Origin: Donghicola eburneus
GTDB taxonomy: Bacteria; Pseudomonadota; Alphaproteobacteria; Rhodobacterales; Rhodobacteraceae
Reading direction: 5' to 3'
Length of the DNA stretch: 64,000 bases
Assembly (NCBI RefSeq): GCF_900115865.1
Contig: NZ_FOXY01000012.1
Coordinates: 30,433 to 94,432 of the forward strand
Shown piece after piece: positions 1 to 7,178 of this stretch. Under the pieces are notes generated by a model. It saw nothing but the letters and a program-made list of their open reading frames with translations. It was not told the DNA's origin and made no database searches. Within the stretch, counting starts at the first letter, position 1. Every line of letters begins with the position of its first letter. The translations under genes and the position numbers were made by a program.

Positions 1-1
1 G

Positions 2-178
2 TCGAAGCTGCTGAAATCCTGCACCCTGCCCCTAACCGGCAAGGGCGTGGTGGACCGCGTGATCACCAACCTTGGTGTTCTGGACGTGGTTGAAGGTGGC
101 CTGAAGATCGTGGAATGCGCAGAGGGCGTCACCGAGGACGAACTGCGTGCTGCCACCGAAGCGACGATTGTGGATTAA
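2..178 (+). CDS. scoB: 3-oxoacid CoA-transferase subunit B (C-terminal fragment, cut by window edge)
   Basis: The last 58 codons of a gene that enters from the left, ending in TAA. The readable tail contains LPLTGKGVVDRVITNLGV and VTEDELRAATEA, which I recognise as the C-terminus of the beta subunit of succinyl-CoA:3-ketoacid CoA-transferase (ScoB/AtoA family). With ScoA it moves CoA from succinyl-CoA to acetoacetate in ketone-body and PHB turnover. The catalytic glutamate of this family lies earlier in the protein and is outside the window. A strong hairpin terminator follows 22 nt after the stop, so this is the last gene of its operon. Confidence 0.85.
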   Translation, partial: SKLLKSCTLPLTGKGVVDRVITNLGVLDVVEGGLKIVECAEGVTEDELRAATEATIVD

Positions 179-200
179 CACAGGCATTCGCGAACACGAA

Positions 201-230
201 AAAAGGCCCGCAATTCTGCGGGCCTTTTTT
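201..230. terminator. Bidirectional intrinsic terminator between scoB and secreted paralog 1
   Basis: An 8-bp GC stem (GGCCCGCA / TGCGGGCC) with a 4-nt loop is flanked by six A on the left and six T on the right. It can therefore stop transcripts of scoB from the left and of the minus-strand small gene from the right. Confidence 0.85.
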
Positions 231-249
231 GTTAAAGAGCGATCGAGTG

Positions 250-621
250 TTAGTCGTTCGCGTCGATGTCGGCAAAGATCGCTGCAGCGCGGTCATTCAC
301 GGCTGCCGAGCTGTAGACAGTGGTCGTATCAACGTCCTGCGCGACTTCCAGTGCGGGGTTCTGTTCCAACTCCAGCGAGGTGAAGATTGCCTCGGCGGTG
401 GGGTTCAGCGAAGACTTCGATGATACGGTCGAGGTGCTGTCGCCACCGAAGTAGGTGTTGCGCTCGCTGACCGACTTATCCTGATTGAAGTGCATCTGTG
501 CCAGCTGAGCAGTGGTGTATTCGCTCGCGGGCACGTTCAGGTCTGCAGCCAGTTGGTTCTCAGCAAAAGCAGGAGCAGCAAGACCAAGTACGACAGCGGT
601 GGTTGCGATAAAGGTTTTCAT
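250..621 (-). CDS. Small secreted protein of unknown function, paralog 1 of 3
   Basis: I do not recognise the family. The 123-residue product has a Sec signal peptide of about 20 residues (MKTFIATTAVVLGLAAPAFA, cleavage after AFA) and no other hydrophobic segment, so it should be periplasmic or exported. The mature part carries EYTTAQLAQMHFNQDKS, NTYFGG and a serine/threonine stretch. It also has two short look-alike units, NPTAEAIFTS and NDRAAAIFAD, suggesting an internal repeat. The start was placed at 621 because AAGGATG sits 7 nt upstream and the signal peptide begins there. An in-frame ATG at 676-678 would add 19 charged residues (see findings). It is about 80% identical to the next two genes. 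Confidence 0.75.
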   Translation of the reverse strand: MKTFIATTAVVLGLAAPAFAENQLAADLNVPASEYTTAQLAQMHFNQDKSVSERNTYFGGDSTSTVSSKSSLNPTAEAIFTSLELEQNPALEVAQDVDTTTVYSSAAVNDRAAAIFADIDAND

Positions 622-684
622 TTTCAACATCCTTTTCAATTCGTTTTGTTTGGCTTCCGGGCTTTTCGGCCTCGGCATGGGTTA

Positions 685-713
685 GATATGAGCCCCATCC
701 AGAGAAACTTCAA
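685..713 (-). promoter_or_regulatory. Predicted promoter of secreted paralog 1
   Basis: On the minus strand there is TTGAAG (708-713), a 17-nt spacer and CATATC (685-690). The same hexamers with the same spacing occur before paralog 2. The -35 lies in a longer shared block, GTGCATTGAAG. The predicted transcription start (about 678) coincides with the first base of an in-frame ATG. Confidence 0.6.
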
Positions 714-744
714 TGCACGAAGCCGAGATTTATTTGTCATTTTG

Positions 745-777
745 GTGCGAAAATGCACATAACTTGTGACGCTCACA
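745..777 (-). promoter_or_regulatory. Two upstream inverted repeats, candidate activator sites (paralog 1)
   Basis: There are two dyads: GTGCGA-AA-ATGCAC (745-758) and TGTGA-CGC-TCACA (765-777). They are centred near -74 and -93 from the predicted start. Both recur at the same distances before paralog 2, where the first dyad is perfect. The second resembles a CRP/FNR-family half-site pair but with a 3-nt centre. Function is inferred from conservation between the two copies. Confidence 0.5.
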
Positions 778-851
778 TCGCAGTGAAATAGGGAACCCAG
801 TCTGTGGCAAAGGATCGGCCAGACCACTTTGGATGTTCCACGTCACACACG

Positions 852-880
852 AAAAAGCCCGCCGGAAAACCGGCGGGCTT
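852..880 (-). terminator. Intrinsic terminator of secreted paralog 2
   Basis: An 11-bp stem (AAGCCCGCCGG / CCGGCGGGCTT) with a 4-nt loop. On the minus strand it runs into a T tract, so it ends transcription of the gene at 912-1280. Confidence 0.85.
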
Positions 881-911
881 GGGCCCAACAGGGCGACTGA
901 CGAATGTCAGA

Positions 912-1280
912 TTACTCTGCGTCGATGTCTGCAAAGATTGCTGCAGCGCGATCGTTAACAACGGCGGAGCTGTAAACAGTGGTCGAGTCTACGTCCTGTG
1001 CGACTTCCAGAGCAGGCTTACGCTCTAGCTCGTAACCAACAAAGATCGCCTCGGCGGTGGGGTTCAGAGCCGACTTCGACGAAACAGTCGCTGCAGTCTC
1101 GCCACCGAAGTAGGTGTTCTGCTCGCTAACCGATTTGTCTTGGTTGAAGTGCAGCTGGACCAGCTGTGCGGTGGTGTACTCGTTTGCGGGTACGTTCAGA
1201 TCAGCGGCCAGTTGACCCGCAGCAAAAGCAGGAGCGGCAAGACCAAGTACGACAGCGGTGGTTGCGATAATCTTTTTCAT
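912..1280 (-). CDS. Small secreted protein of unknown function, paralog 2 of 3
   Basis: A 122-residue product with signal peptide MKKIIATTAVVLGLAAPAFA and a mature part aligned without gaps to paralog 1 (EYTTAQL, HFNQDKSVSE, NTYFGG, LNPTAEAIF, VYSSA, NDRAAAIFADID). It differs mainly in the centre (VGYELERKPALEV). The start at 1280 is favoured by the signal peptide. An in-frame ATG at 1335-1337 would extend it by 19 residues that resemble those of paralog 1 (MPRPKGPEEKQ against MPRPKSPEAKQ). It has its own promoter and terminator, so the three copies are not one operon. Family unknown. Confidence 0.75.
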   Translation of the reverse strand: MKKIIATTAVVLGLAAPAFAAGQLAADLNVPANEYTTAQLVQLHFNQDKSVSEQNTYFGGETAATVSSKSALNPTAEAIFVGYELERKPALEVAQDVDSTTVYSSAVVNDRAAAIFADIDAE

Positions 1281-1343
1281 TTTCAACGTCCTTCTAACAT
1301 CCGTTTGTTTTTCTTCCGGACCTTTTGGCCTCGGCATGGGCTT

Positions 1344-1372
1344 GATATGCGCCCACCAAGACGGAACTTCAA
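1344..1372 (-). promoter_or_regulatory. Predicted promoter of secreted paralog 2
   Basis: Minus strand TTGAAG (1367-1372), 17-nt spacer, CATATC (1344-1349), identical hexamers and spacing to paralog 1 although the spacer bases differ. That difference argues the hexamers are under selection. The predicted start falls at about 1337, again on an ATG. Confidence 0.6.
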
Positions 1373-1403
1373 TGCACGAAAACGAGATTTATCTGTAATA
1401 TTA

Positions 1404-1437
1404 GTGCATTTATGCACATACAAATGTGACGTTCACA
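1404..1437 (-). promoter_or_regulatory. Two upstream inverted repeats, candidate activator sites (paralog 2)
   Basis: There is a perfect dyad GTGCAT-TT-ATGCAC (1404-1417) and a dyad TGTGA-CGT-TCACA (1425-1437). They are at nearly the same distances from the promoter as the pair before paralog 1. Confidence 0.5.
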
Positions 1438-1509
1438 TGACAGTGAAACCTCTGGAGTTTGGTTGCGAAATGTCGGTTGGGATGCGCTGAATACCACGGC
1501 GGCAAACAG

Positions 1510-1535
1510 AAAAAGCCCGCCGGGATCCGGCGGGC
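1510..1535 (-). terminator. Intrinsic terminator of secreted paralog 3
   Basis: A 9-bp perfect stem (GCCCGCCGG / CCGGCGGGC) with a 3-nt loop, followed on the minus strand by a T run. It ends the transcript of the gene at 1572-1943. Confidence 0.8.
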
Positions 1536-1571
1536 CTTTGCTCTCACACGGAGCATGTCACGGCATGTTAA

Positions 1572-1943
1572 TTAGTCGTTAGCATCAATCTCTGCAAAAA
1601 TCGCAGCAGCGCGGTCATTCACGGCAGCCGAGCTATAGACAGTGGTGGTGTTCACCTGTTGCGATACTTCCAGAGCGGGGTTCTGTTCCAGTTCCAGCGA
1701 AGTAAAGATCGCTTCGGCGGTCGGGTTCAGCGAGGATTTCGACGACACGGTCGAGGTGCTGTCGCCACCAAAGTAAGTGTTTTTGTCGCTGATCGACTTG
1801 TCCTGGTTAAAATGCATCTGGGTCAGCTGCGCAGTTGTGTACTGGTCAGCGGGAACACCAAGGTCAGCTGTGAGTTGGTCACTTGCAAAGGCAGGAGCAG
1901 CAAGACCAAGAACAACGGCGGTAGCGGTTACAAAGCGTTTCAT
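1572..1943 (-). CDS. Small secreted protein of unknown function, paralog 3 of 3
   Basis: A 123-residue secreted protein with signal peptide MKRFVTATAVVLGLAAPAFA. Its mature C-terminal half is nearly identical to paralog 1 (STSTVSSKSSLNPTAEAIF), while its N-terminal mature part is more diverged. An AAGGAAC ribosome site lies 7 nt before the chosen ATG. Upstream it keeps the GTGCATTGAA block seen before the other two, but not the clear CATATC hexamer or the two upstream dyads. It may therefore be expressed differently. Function unknown. Confidence 0.75.
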   Translation of the reverse strand: MKRFVTATAVVLGLAAPAFASDQLTADLGVPADQYTTAQLTQMHFNQDKSISDKNTYFGGDSTSTVSSKSSLNPTAEAIFTSLELEQNPALEVSQQVNTTTVYSSAAVNDRAAAIFAEIDAND

Positions 1944-2082
1944 TTCAAAGTTCCTTTCGGTTTCTATCTTCATGCTCGACGCAATGTTGCGTCGCTTATG
2001 ACACCAAAATTGGATCTTTCTCGCTCACGTTCAATGCACATAAAGGTGAGGTATTCGTGAGTTCTGCGCGATAACGCACCAT

Positions 2083-2961
2083 CTATCGCTCTGTTCTTTG
2101 GAAAACACAACCGTCACTGACATAGATCGGCGGCGTTTTGCACAAGCCCTTTGCGATCGAGAATGCGGCAAGCACCTTGGGGACGTAGTCTCGGGTCTCT
2201 GGATATGTCGGAATGCCTTGGGCTCGCAGCACCGCATTTTCACCCGCATTATAGCCAGCCAATGCCAGCAGCGGATCACCTGAGAATGTCTTGAGGAGGA
2301 AGTCGAGATATTTGATCCCCCCTCTGATGTTCTGAACTGGGTCTAGACTATCGGTGACACCGAACCGCTCTGCTGTGGCAGGGATCAACTGCATTAAGCC
2401 TTGGGCCCCTGCCCCGCTTACCGCATCGGCTCTGCCATGAGACTCGACCCAAATTACAGCGAGGGCCAAAGCAGGCGACACCTCGGTCCCAATCGTTTCG
2501 ACCATGAGAGTTGCAGCATGCTCCGCCGCCAGTGCCTGCATGGCGGCGAGCCGCGGTGTTGGCACGATCTGCCCATCAGGACCACGCAAAGCAACCAGAG
2601 CATCCTCAATGCGGCCCGCACTTGCATCCGCGATCGCGGGCGAGACCACCGACCAATACCACTCATACAAGGAGGACACCGGCGCTTCAGGCGATTCTTC
2701 TGACGTGGCGCTTGGTTCCTTGGGTGTGATCTGCGCCTGAATAGGAATCTGGACGTCGATCTTGGGCCGCTCTCCTGGTTTGGGCGGTTTAACTGATTTG
2801 AAGGTAAACTCAGGAAAGGGCTTGGGACTCGTAATTTTTATGTACGAGTCACTTGAGTCCTGAGCCAAGGACATATCCGCATTCAAAATTACAAAAACTA
2901 TAGGCAGAGCCGCCACGGCACGCCGCAAATCCACCGAAAATTCAGATTTCCCTTTGAACAT
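2083..2961 (-). CDS. Lytic transglycosylase (SLT domain), periplasmic
   Basis: A 292-residue protein with an N-terminal signal segment (ALPIVFVILNADMSLAQ), a proline-rich linker of about 60 residues, and a C-terminal SLT/GEWL domain. Visible motifs are the catalytic-glutamate region AVIWVESHGRADAVSGAGAQGLMQLIP, split here as WVESHGRADAVS and GAQGLMQLIPATAERFGV, then NIRGGIKYL and LALAGYNAGENAV. This is the family 1 lytic transglycosylase signature: it cleaves peptidoglycan between MurNAc and GlcNAc, forming 1,6-anhydro ends. It lies immediately before the Tad pilus locus on the opposite strand. It could open the wall for the pilus, but that is inference. Confidence 0.88.
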   Translation of the reverse strand: MFKGKSEFSVDLRRAVAALPIVFVILNADMSLAQDSSDSYIKITSPKPFPEFTFKSVKPPKPGERPKIDVQIPIQAQITPKEPSATSEESPEAPVSSLYEWYWSVVSPAIADASAGRIEDALVALRGPDGQIVPTPRLAAMQALAAEHAATLMVETIGTEVSPALALAVIWVESHGRADAVSGAGAQGLMQLIPATAERFGVTDSLDPVQNIRGGIKYLDFLLKTFSGDPLLALAGYNAGENAVLRAQGIPTYPETRDYVPKVLAAFSIAKGLCKTPPIYVSDGCVFQRTER

Positions 2962-3279
2962 CGCGCCCGAACTCCGGCTTTTCTACGTCTACTATCATAA
3001 GTTTGTGTCAAATCCGCCAGATTCCTCACTGAACCCAAGCGCAATGAGGATGAAACAGAAAAAAACACACGAAAGAATCTATTTGAAATAATTACTTACA
3101 CAAAAAGAGGCCCATTCGGATGTGAAATACGAAAATCGAACTAAACGGGCCGCATTCTCGCCCGATTCAGGGGGCTATATGTATTCATCCGCAGCGACGA
3201 ACTGACCAACACTGAGGCCGGTCAGCAAGAAGAGGCGGTAGTAAAAAATTCAACACGAGTATCCTCTGGAGGGAACACC
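2962..3279. other. 318-nt AT-rich divergent intergenic region before the Flp pilin
   Basis: It holds no gene. The DNA is noticeably richer in A/T than its surroundings and must contain the promoters of the transglycosylase (minus) and the Tad pilin (plus). I could not pick a convincing -35/-10 pair. A GGAGG ribosome site (about 3269) precedes the pilin start. Confidence 0.6.
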
Positions 3280-3468
3280 ATGAAACTGAACAAATTCTTC
3301 GCCGCTTTCCTGAACGACGAGTCGGGCGCTGTCACCGTAGACTGGGTTGTTCTGGCAGCCGCAACCGTTGGCCTTGGCGCCCTGATCGGCACCACCATCA
3401 TCGGCAACGCCGAAACTCTGGCAACCGGCACCGGTACCTTCATCGGCACCATCGCGGCACCCAGCTAA
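3280..3468 (+). CDS. flp: Flp-type pilin, major subunit of the Tad pilus
   Basis: A 62-residue prepilin: a short charged leader (MKLNKFFAAFLNDESG), then a single hydrophobic helix (VVLAAATVGLGALIGTTII) and a short tail ending IAAPS. Flp prepilins are cut by the dedicated peptidase after the Gly at the end of the leader. Here the downstream pair is Asp-Trp (GAVTVDW) instead of the classic Glu-Tyr, a variant common in Rhodobacterales. A GGAGG site precedes the ATG, and a strong terminator follows 28 nt after the stop. The pilin can thus be made in excess over the assembly genes, which is usual for tad loci. Confidence 0.9.
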   Translation: MKLNKFFAAFLNDESGAVTVDWVVLAAATVGLGALIGTTIIGNAETLATGTGTFIGTIAAPS

Positions 3469-3495
3469 TCTAGTAGCTTAGCTTAGCTAGCGCGA

Positions 3496-3526
3496 GGCGC
3501 TCTCGCCAGTCGAGAGCGCCTTTTTT
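3496..3526 (+). terminator. Intrinsic terminator after the major Flp pilin
   Basis: A 10-bp perfect stem (GGCGCTCTCG / CGAGAGCGCC) with a 5-nt loop and six T. It separates the pilin transcript from the rest of the Tad genes, probably allowing partial read-through. Confidence 0.9.
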
Positions 3527-3582
3527 CGTCCGGAGGCATTCTCCGTTATCGAGAAACCCCTGAAACCCAGGAAGACCGCGAC

Positions 3583-3780
3583 GTGCAACAGCACACTGCA
3601 TTCAACTACGTCAAAATCTTCGCGGATCGCGAGGAAGGGGCAAGTTCGGTCGAGTGGGTTGTACTCATCACGATGCTGGCAGGATTTGCTTATGGCACCG
3701 GCATGCTGATGAGCGACAGTACAACGGTGCTCACAGAGGGGATCGCGGCCTACATTGGGTCGATCGCCTCCCCAAGTTAA
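3583..3780 (+). CDS. Second Flp-like pilin (GTG start)
   Basis: A 65-residue prepilin-like protein with leader ending REEG, cleavage region GASSVEW, hydrophobic helix VVLITMLAGFAYGTGMLM and tail IGSIASPS resembling that of the first pilin. It starts at GTG with CAGGAAG about 8 nt upstream. It shares only the pilin layout and the end of the tail with the upstream gene, so it is an old duplicate or a minor pilin rather than a recent copy. It sits after the pilin terminator and before cpaB, so it is likely made at lower level with the assembly machinery. Confidence 0.8.
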   Translation: MQQHTAFNYVKIFADREEGASSVEWVVLITMLAGFAYGTGMLMSDSTTVLTEGIAAYIGSIASPS

Positions 3781-3878
3781 GCGAGACACGCTCGCCCAAA
3801 GAAGCAGAGCAACATCTGCCTGGACTGTCCCGACATCCCTCGGGGCGGCTCATTGGTCATTCAAAGAAAGGGAACGCT

Positions 3879-4742
3879 ATGCGTTTGGTCTTCGGACTCG
3901 TCCTCGTCGTTGGCGTCGCGCTGGCCGGTTTTGCTGTGTTCATGGCAAAGGACCGTATTCAAGCGTACCGCAACGAAATCGCAGCTCGGGATGCAGCACT
4001 TCAGCAGATCGTCCCGACAACCCCCGTTTATGTCCTGACCCAAGAGGTCGACTACGGCGATAAAATTACCAAAGAGCATGTGCGTTTGGTCAACTGGCCC
4101 CAGAGCGCCCTGCCCGAAGCCGCGTTCACAGAAGAAACCGCTCTTTTTCCCGAAGGCGACAGCGCTCTGCGCGTGGCCATACGCAAGATGGAAAAGGACG
4201 AGGTCATCATGACCAGCAAAGTGACCGAACCGGGCGAAGATGTGGGGCTAACCTCACTGCTGGAACCGGGGATGCGTGCCTTTACCATCAAAGTCGATGT
4301 AACGAGCGGCGTCTCGGGCTTCTTGCGCCCAGGAGACCGTGTAGACGTTTACTGGACCGGTGCAGTCCGGTCAGGCGACGCGCTTGGCATTGCAAGCGGT
4401 GACTTTACCAAAATGATCGAGCCCGGCGTGCAGATTATCGCCATCGACCAAGCCACAAGCTTTAGCTCCTCAGACGCGACAATCGCGCGCACTGTGACCG
4501 TTGCGGCCACACCGCGGCAAGTTGCGACCCTCGCCCAAGCTCAATCGAGTGGCGGCCTAAGCCTATCGCTGCTGGGTGCGCGGGACGAGACCGTCGCACA
4601 GTCGATCGAAGTGGACCAAAACCGTCTTTTGGGCATCGAGCAGCGCGAAGTGGCTGAAGTTGCTAAGGAAAAAGAGGTTTGCACCATTCGTCAGCGCCGC
4701 GGCGCAGAGGTGGTCGTGACGGAAATTCCCTGCACAAACTAA
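3879..4742 (+). CDS. cpaB: Tad pilus assembly protein CpaB/RcpC
   Basis: A 287-residue inner-membrane/periplasmic protein: one N-terminal membrane anchor (LVFGLVLVVGVALAGFAVFM) followed by a SAF domain (PVYVLTQEVDYGDKITKEHVRLV) and an RcpC/CpaB domain (GMRAFTIKVDVTSGVSGFLRPGDRVDVYWT). It has two cysteines near the C-terminus (VCTIRQRR, IPCTN) that could form a disulfide. CpaB links the inner-membrane platform to the CpaC secretin. The start at 3879 gives a clean membrane anchor and is preceded by AAAGGGA. It is the first of the assembly genes. Confidence 0.92.
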   Translation: MRLVFGLVLVVGVALAGFAVFMAKDRIQAYRNEIAARDAALQQIVPTTPVYVLTQEVDYGDKITKEHVRLVNWPQSALPEAAFTEETALFPEGDSALRVAIRKMEKDEVIMTSKVTEPGEDVGLTSLLEPGMRAFTIKVDVTSGVSGFLRPGDRVDVYWTGAVRSGDALGIASGDFTKMIEPGVQIIAIDQATSFSSSDATIARTVTVAATPRQVATLAQAQSSGGLSLSLLGARDETVAQSIEVDQNRLLGIEQREVAEVAKEKEVCTIRQRRGAEVVVTEIPCTN

Positions 4743-4925
4743 GCTGTGCCGACAGAATTACTTACAAAACACGGGGGCCTTTTGATGGCCCCTGTTGCGC
4801 GTCCTACACACAGGTTTTGCGTGTAACCAATCTAATTATTGAAAAAATCCGCCTTCTGTCGCATTCTGAGAGGCAAAAGAAAAACAACACTCACACTATC
4901 GAGCGTGATCAGAGAGGCAGATCAC

Positions 4926-6350
4926 ATGTACAGCAGTAAGTTTTTAACCGCGATGACCGTCGCGATGTCGATCATTGCCGCAACGCCAGCCCTTGTGCCC
5001 ACACATGCGCAGGCTGATACGCTGCGTGTACTGCGCAATGGCCCGAGCTCAACACTCGAAGTTCCCATGAACCGCGCGGTCGTGGTTGAAAGCGACGTCC
5101 CTTTTGCTGAGCTGAGCATCGCAAATCCCAACATCGCGGACATCTCCTCTTTGTCCGACCGAACGATCTATGTGCTTGGCAAGACGCCCGGGCTAACCTC
5201 GCTCACACTCTTTGATGCCAGCGGAACACTGATCAGCAACGTCGACGTGCGCGTCGCCGCCGACATTTCGGAATTCAAAGAGCGCCTCGGTCAAATCCTG
5301 CCCGGCGAAAACATTGAAGTTCGTACCGCGAACGACGGCATCGTCCTATCCGGCGTGGTCAGCAGCGCGGCCCGCCTCGACCGTGCGCTAGATCTGGCAG
5401 AACGCTATGCGCCCGAGCGCGTGTCCAACTTGATGTCTGTCGGCGGCGTCCAGCAGGTCATGCTCAAGGTTCGTTTCGCCGAAATGCAGCGCACCGTCTC
5501 GAAATCGCTGTCCTCGTCTGTCAGCCTCAGCGGCGGCGACAACGTTTCAGTCTTTGGCGGCACCGGCAGCTACAACAACAGCGGCGCGGTCTCGAACGCA
5601 ATCGCGGGACTCACACCATCCACGAACGATAACAACGGCGCCTTGCTCTTTGGCTTTGGCGCGGGATCGGTCGAAGTGGGCATCCTGCTCGAAGCGCTGG
5701 AAAGCAAGGGTATGGTTCGCACTCTGGCGGAACCGAACCTTGTCGCGCTATCGGGACAAGAGGCGAAATTCCTTGCAGGCGGCGAATACCCTGTCCCCGT
5801 TGTCGACACGGACACCATTGGCGTTCAGTACAAACCCTTTGGCATTGAGCTAAACTTCATTCCCCGCGTCGTGGACAAGGACGTCATTAACCTTGAACTA
5901 GAGGCCGCCGTATCCGCAATCGATGCGTCTAACGGCTTTTCGGTCAACGGGTTCGAGATTGATGCCTTCCAACGGCGCGAAGCGTCGACAACCGTGGAAA
6001 TGCGCGACGGCGAAAGCTTTGCCATCGCGGGCCTCTTGATGGATGACTTCCGCGATCTGAACGGTCAAGTGCCGTGGTTAGGGGATATTCCCGTGCTTGG
6101 TGCCCTGTTCCGCAGCGCCGAATACATGCGGGAACAGACCGAACTGGTGATCATCATCACCCCCCACTTGGTCACGCCAACCCGCGGCGAAGTGCTTGCT
6201 TTGCCTACCGATCGCATCAAACCCCCGTCGGAAGAAGACCTGTTTCTGTTTGGACGTGTTGCCAGCGACACTGCGACACGCCAGAATGGCGCGGCAGCCG
6301 AAGTCGCCAAGCAGGACTTCAGCGGCTCTTATGGTTATGTGATGGAATAG
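4926..6350 (+). CDS. cpaC: Tad pilus outer-membrane secretin CpaC/RcpA
   Basis: A 474-residue protein with signal peptide (MTVAMSIIAATPALVPTHAQA), an N-terminal pilus-secretin domain (RAVVVESDVPFAELSIANPNIADI), a BON-like segment (NDGIVLSGVVSSAARLDRA) and the C-terminal secretin core. Core motifs include LAEPNLVALSGQEAKFLAGGEYPVPV, TVEMRDGESFAIAGLL, VPWLGDIPVLGALFRS and ELVIIITPHLV. It forms the ring through which the Flp pilus passes. The ATG at 4926 was chosen over an in-frame TTG at 4839 because the signal peptide starts there. Confidence 0.92.
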   Translation: MYSSKFLTAMTVAMSIIAATPALVPTHAQADTLRVLRNGPSSTLEVPMNRAVVVESDVPFAELSIANPNIADISSLSDRTIYVLGKTPGLTSLTLFDASGTLISNVDVRVAADISEFKERLGQILPGENIEVRTANDGIVLSGVVSSAARLDRALDLAERYAPERVSNLMSVGGVQQVMLKVRFAEMQRTVSKSLSSSVSLSGGDNVSVFGGTGSYNNSGAVSNAIAGLTPSTNDNNGALLFGFGAGSVEVGILLEALESKGMVRTLAEPNLVALSGQEAKFLAGGEYPVPVVDTDTIGVQYKPFGIELNFIPRVVDKDVINLELEAAVSAIDASNGFSVNGFEIDAFQRREASTTVEMRDGESFAIAGLLMDDFRDLNGQVPWLGDIPVLGALFRSAEYMREQTELVIIITPHLVTPTRGEVLALPTDRIKPPSEEDLFLFGRVASDTATRQNGAAAEVAKQDFSGSYGYVME

Positions 6351-6354
6351 GTTA

Positions 6355-7023
6355 ATGCAGCGCCGCTACAAAACTACAGCCGCTATGGCTGGTGTGATTC
6401 TTCTGTCGGCCTGCGCCAGCCAGGATCCTGTCTACCGCGCATTTTACGAAGAATCGGGCTCCATCGCTGATAACGGAAATTTCGGGCAATCGACCCGAAA
6501 TAACATCGCCTACATGACCGGCGAAAAACAGTACACGTACGAACTGGCAAGCCGGTTTGCGGCCGAAGTGCTGACCACAGTGAACTTTGAGTTCAACAGC
6601 GCTGTTCTGGACGCTGGCGCGCAGGACACGCTGCGCGAACAGGCCCGCTGGATTCAGCAGTTCCCCGAAGTACGCTTCCGTGTTTATGGGCACACCGACG
6701 CCGTCGGCTCTGATTCTTATAACAAATCTCTGGGTTTGCGCCGTGCGAATGCCGTCGTGAACTACTTGATCCGACTCGGCGTGAGCCGCAGCCGCTTGGA
6801 AGCTATGGTTTCTTATGGCGAAACGCAGCCGCTGATTGTGACCGAAGGCCACGAGCGCCGCAACCGCCGCACCGTGACCGAAGTTCTGGGCTTCGTTGGC
6901 AGCCATCCCACTGTTTTGGATGGGAAATATGCGCAGATCGTCTACCGCGACTACATCGCAAGCGGCGTTTCGCAAACGACGCTGACCGGTATCGAAGGCC
7001 GCGATTTCGAAACCGAGAAGTAA
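6355..7023 (+). CDS. OmpA-family lipoprotein of the Tad locus
   Basis: A 222-residue protein with a lipoprotein signal (GVILLSAC) and a C-terminal OmpA/peptidoglycan-binding domain (VNFEFNSAVLDAGAQDTL, RVYGHTDAVGSDSYNKSLGLRRANAV, YGETQPLIV, NRRTV). It follows cpaC by 4 nt. It takes the place occupied by cpaD in many other tad clusters. By position and fold it probably ties the secretin to the cell wall. That role is inferred, while the OmpA-like domain is clear. Confidence 0.85.
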   Translation: MQRRYKTTAAMAGVILLSACASQDPVYRAFYEESGSIADNGNFGQSTRNNIAYMTGEKQYTYELASRFAAEVLTTVNFEFNSAVLDAGAQDTLREQARWIQQFPEVRFRVYGHTDAVGSDSYNKSLGLRRANAVVNYLIRLGVSRSRLEAMVSYGETQPLIVTEGHERRNRRTVTEVLGFVGSHPTVLDGKYAQIVYRDYIASGVSQTTLTGIEGRDFETEK

Positions 7024-7103
7024 TCTACGTTAACCATTTCCGCACAAATGGGCTGTTTGGGTCCAATTGTTGCCCAGATTGGCCGTCATCTTTCTCCAAA
7101 GAG

Positions 7104-7128
7104 CCCCGAGTCTCATCGCTCGGGGATC
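7104..7128 (+). terminator. Hairpin between ompA-like gene and cpaE (weak terminator or attenuator)
   Basis: A CCCCGAG / CTCGGGG stem of 7 bp with an 8-nt loop in the only sizeable gap (155 nt) of the assembly genes. It is followed by a short T-rich stretch, so termination would be partial. A TTAACCAT word (7030-7037) that matches a CtrA half-site lies just upstream, and cpaE may have its own promoter here. Confidence 0.4.
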
Positions 7129-7178
7129 ATCTTTGGGGGCCAATGCGCCCTCGTTGTCAGAGAGTAACGAGGTAAAGA

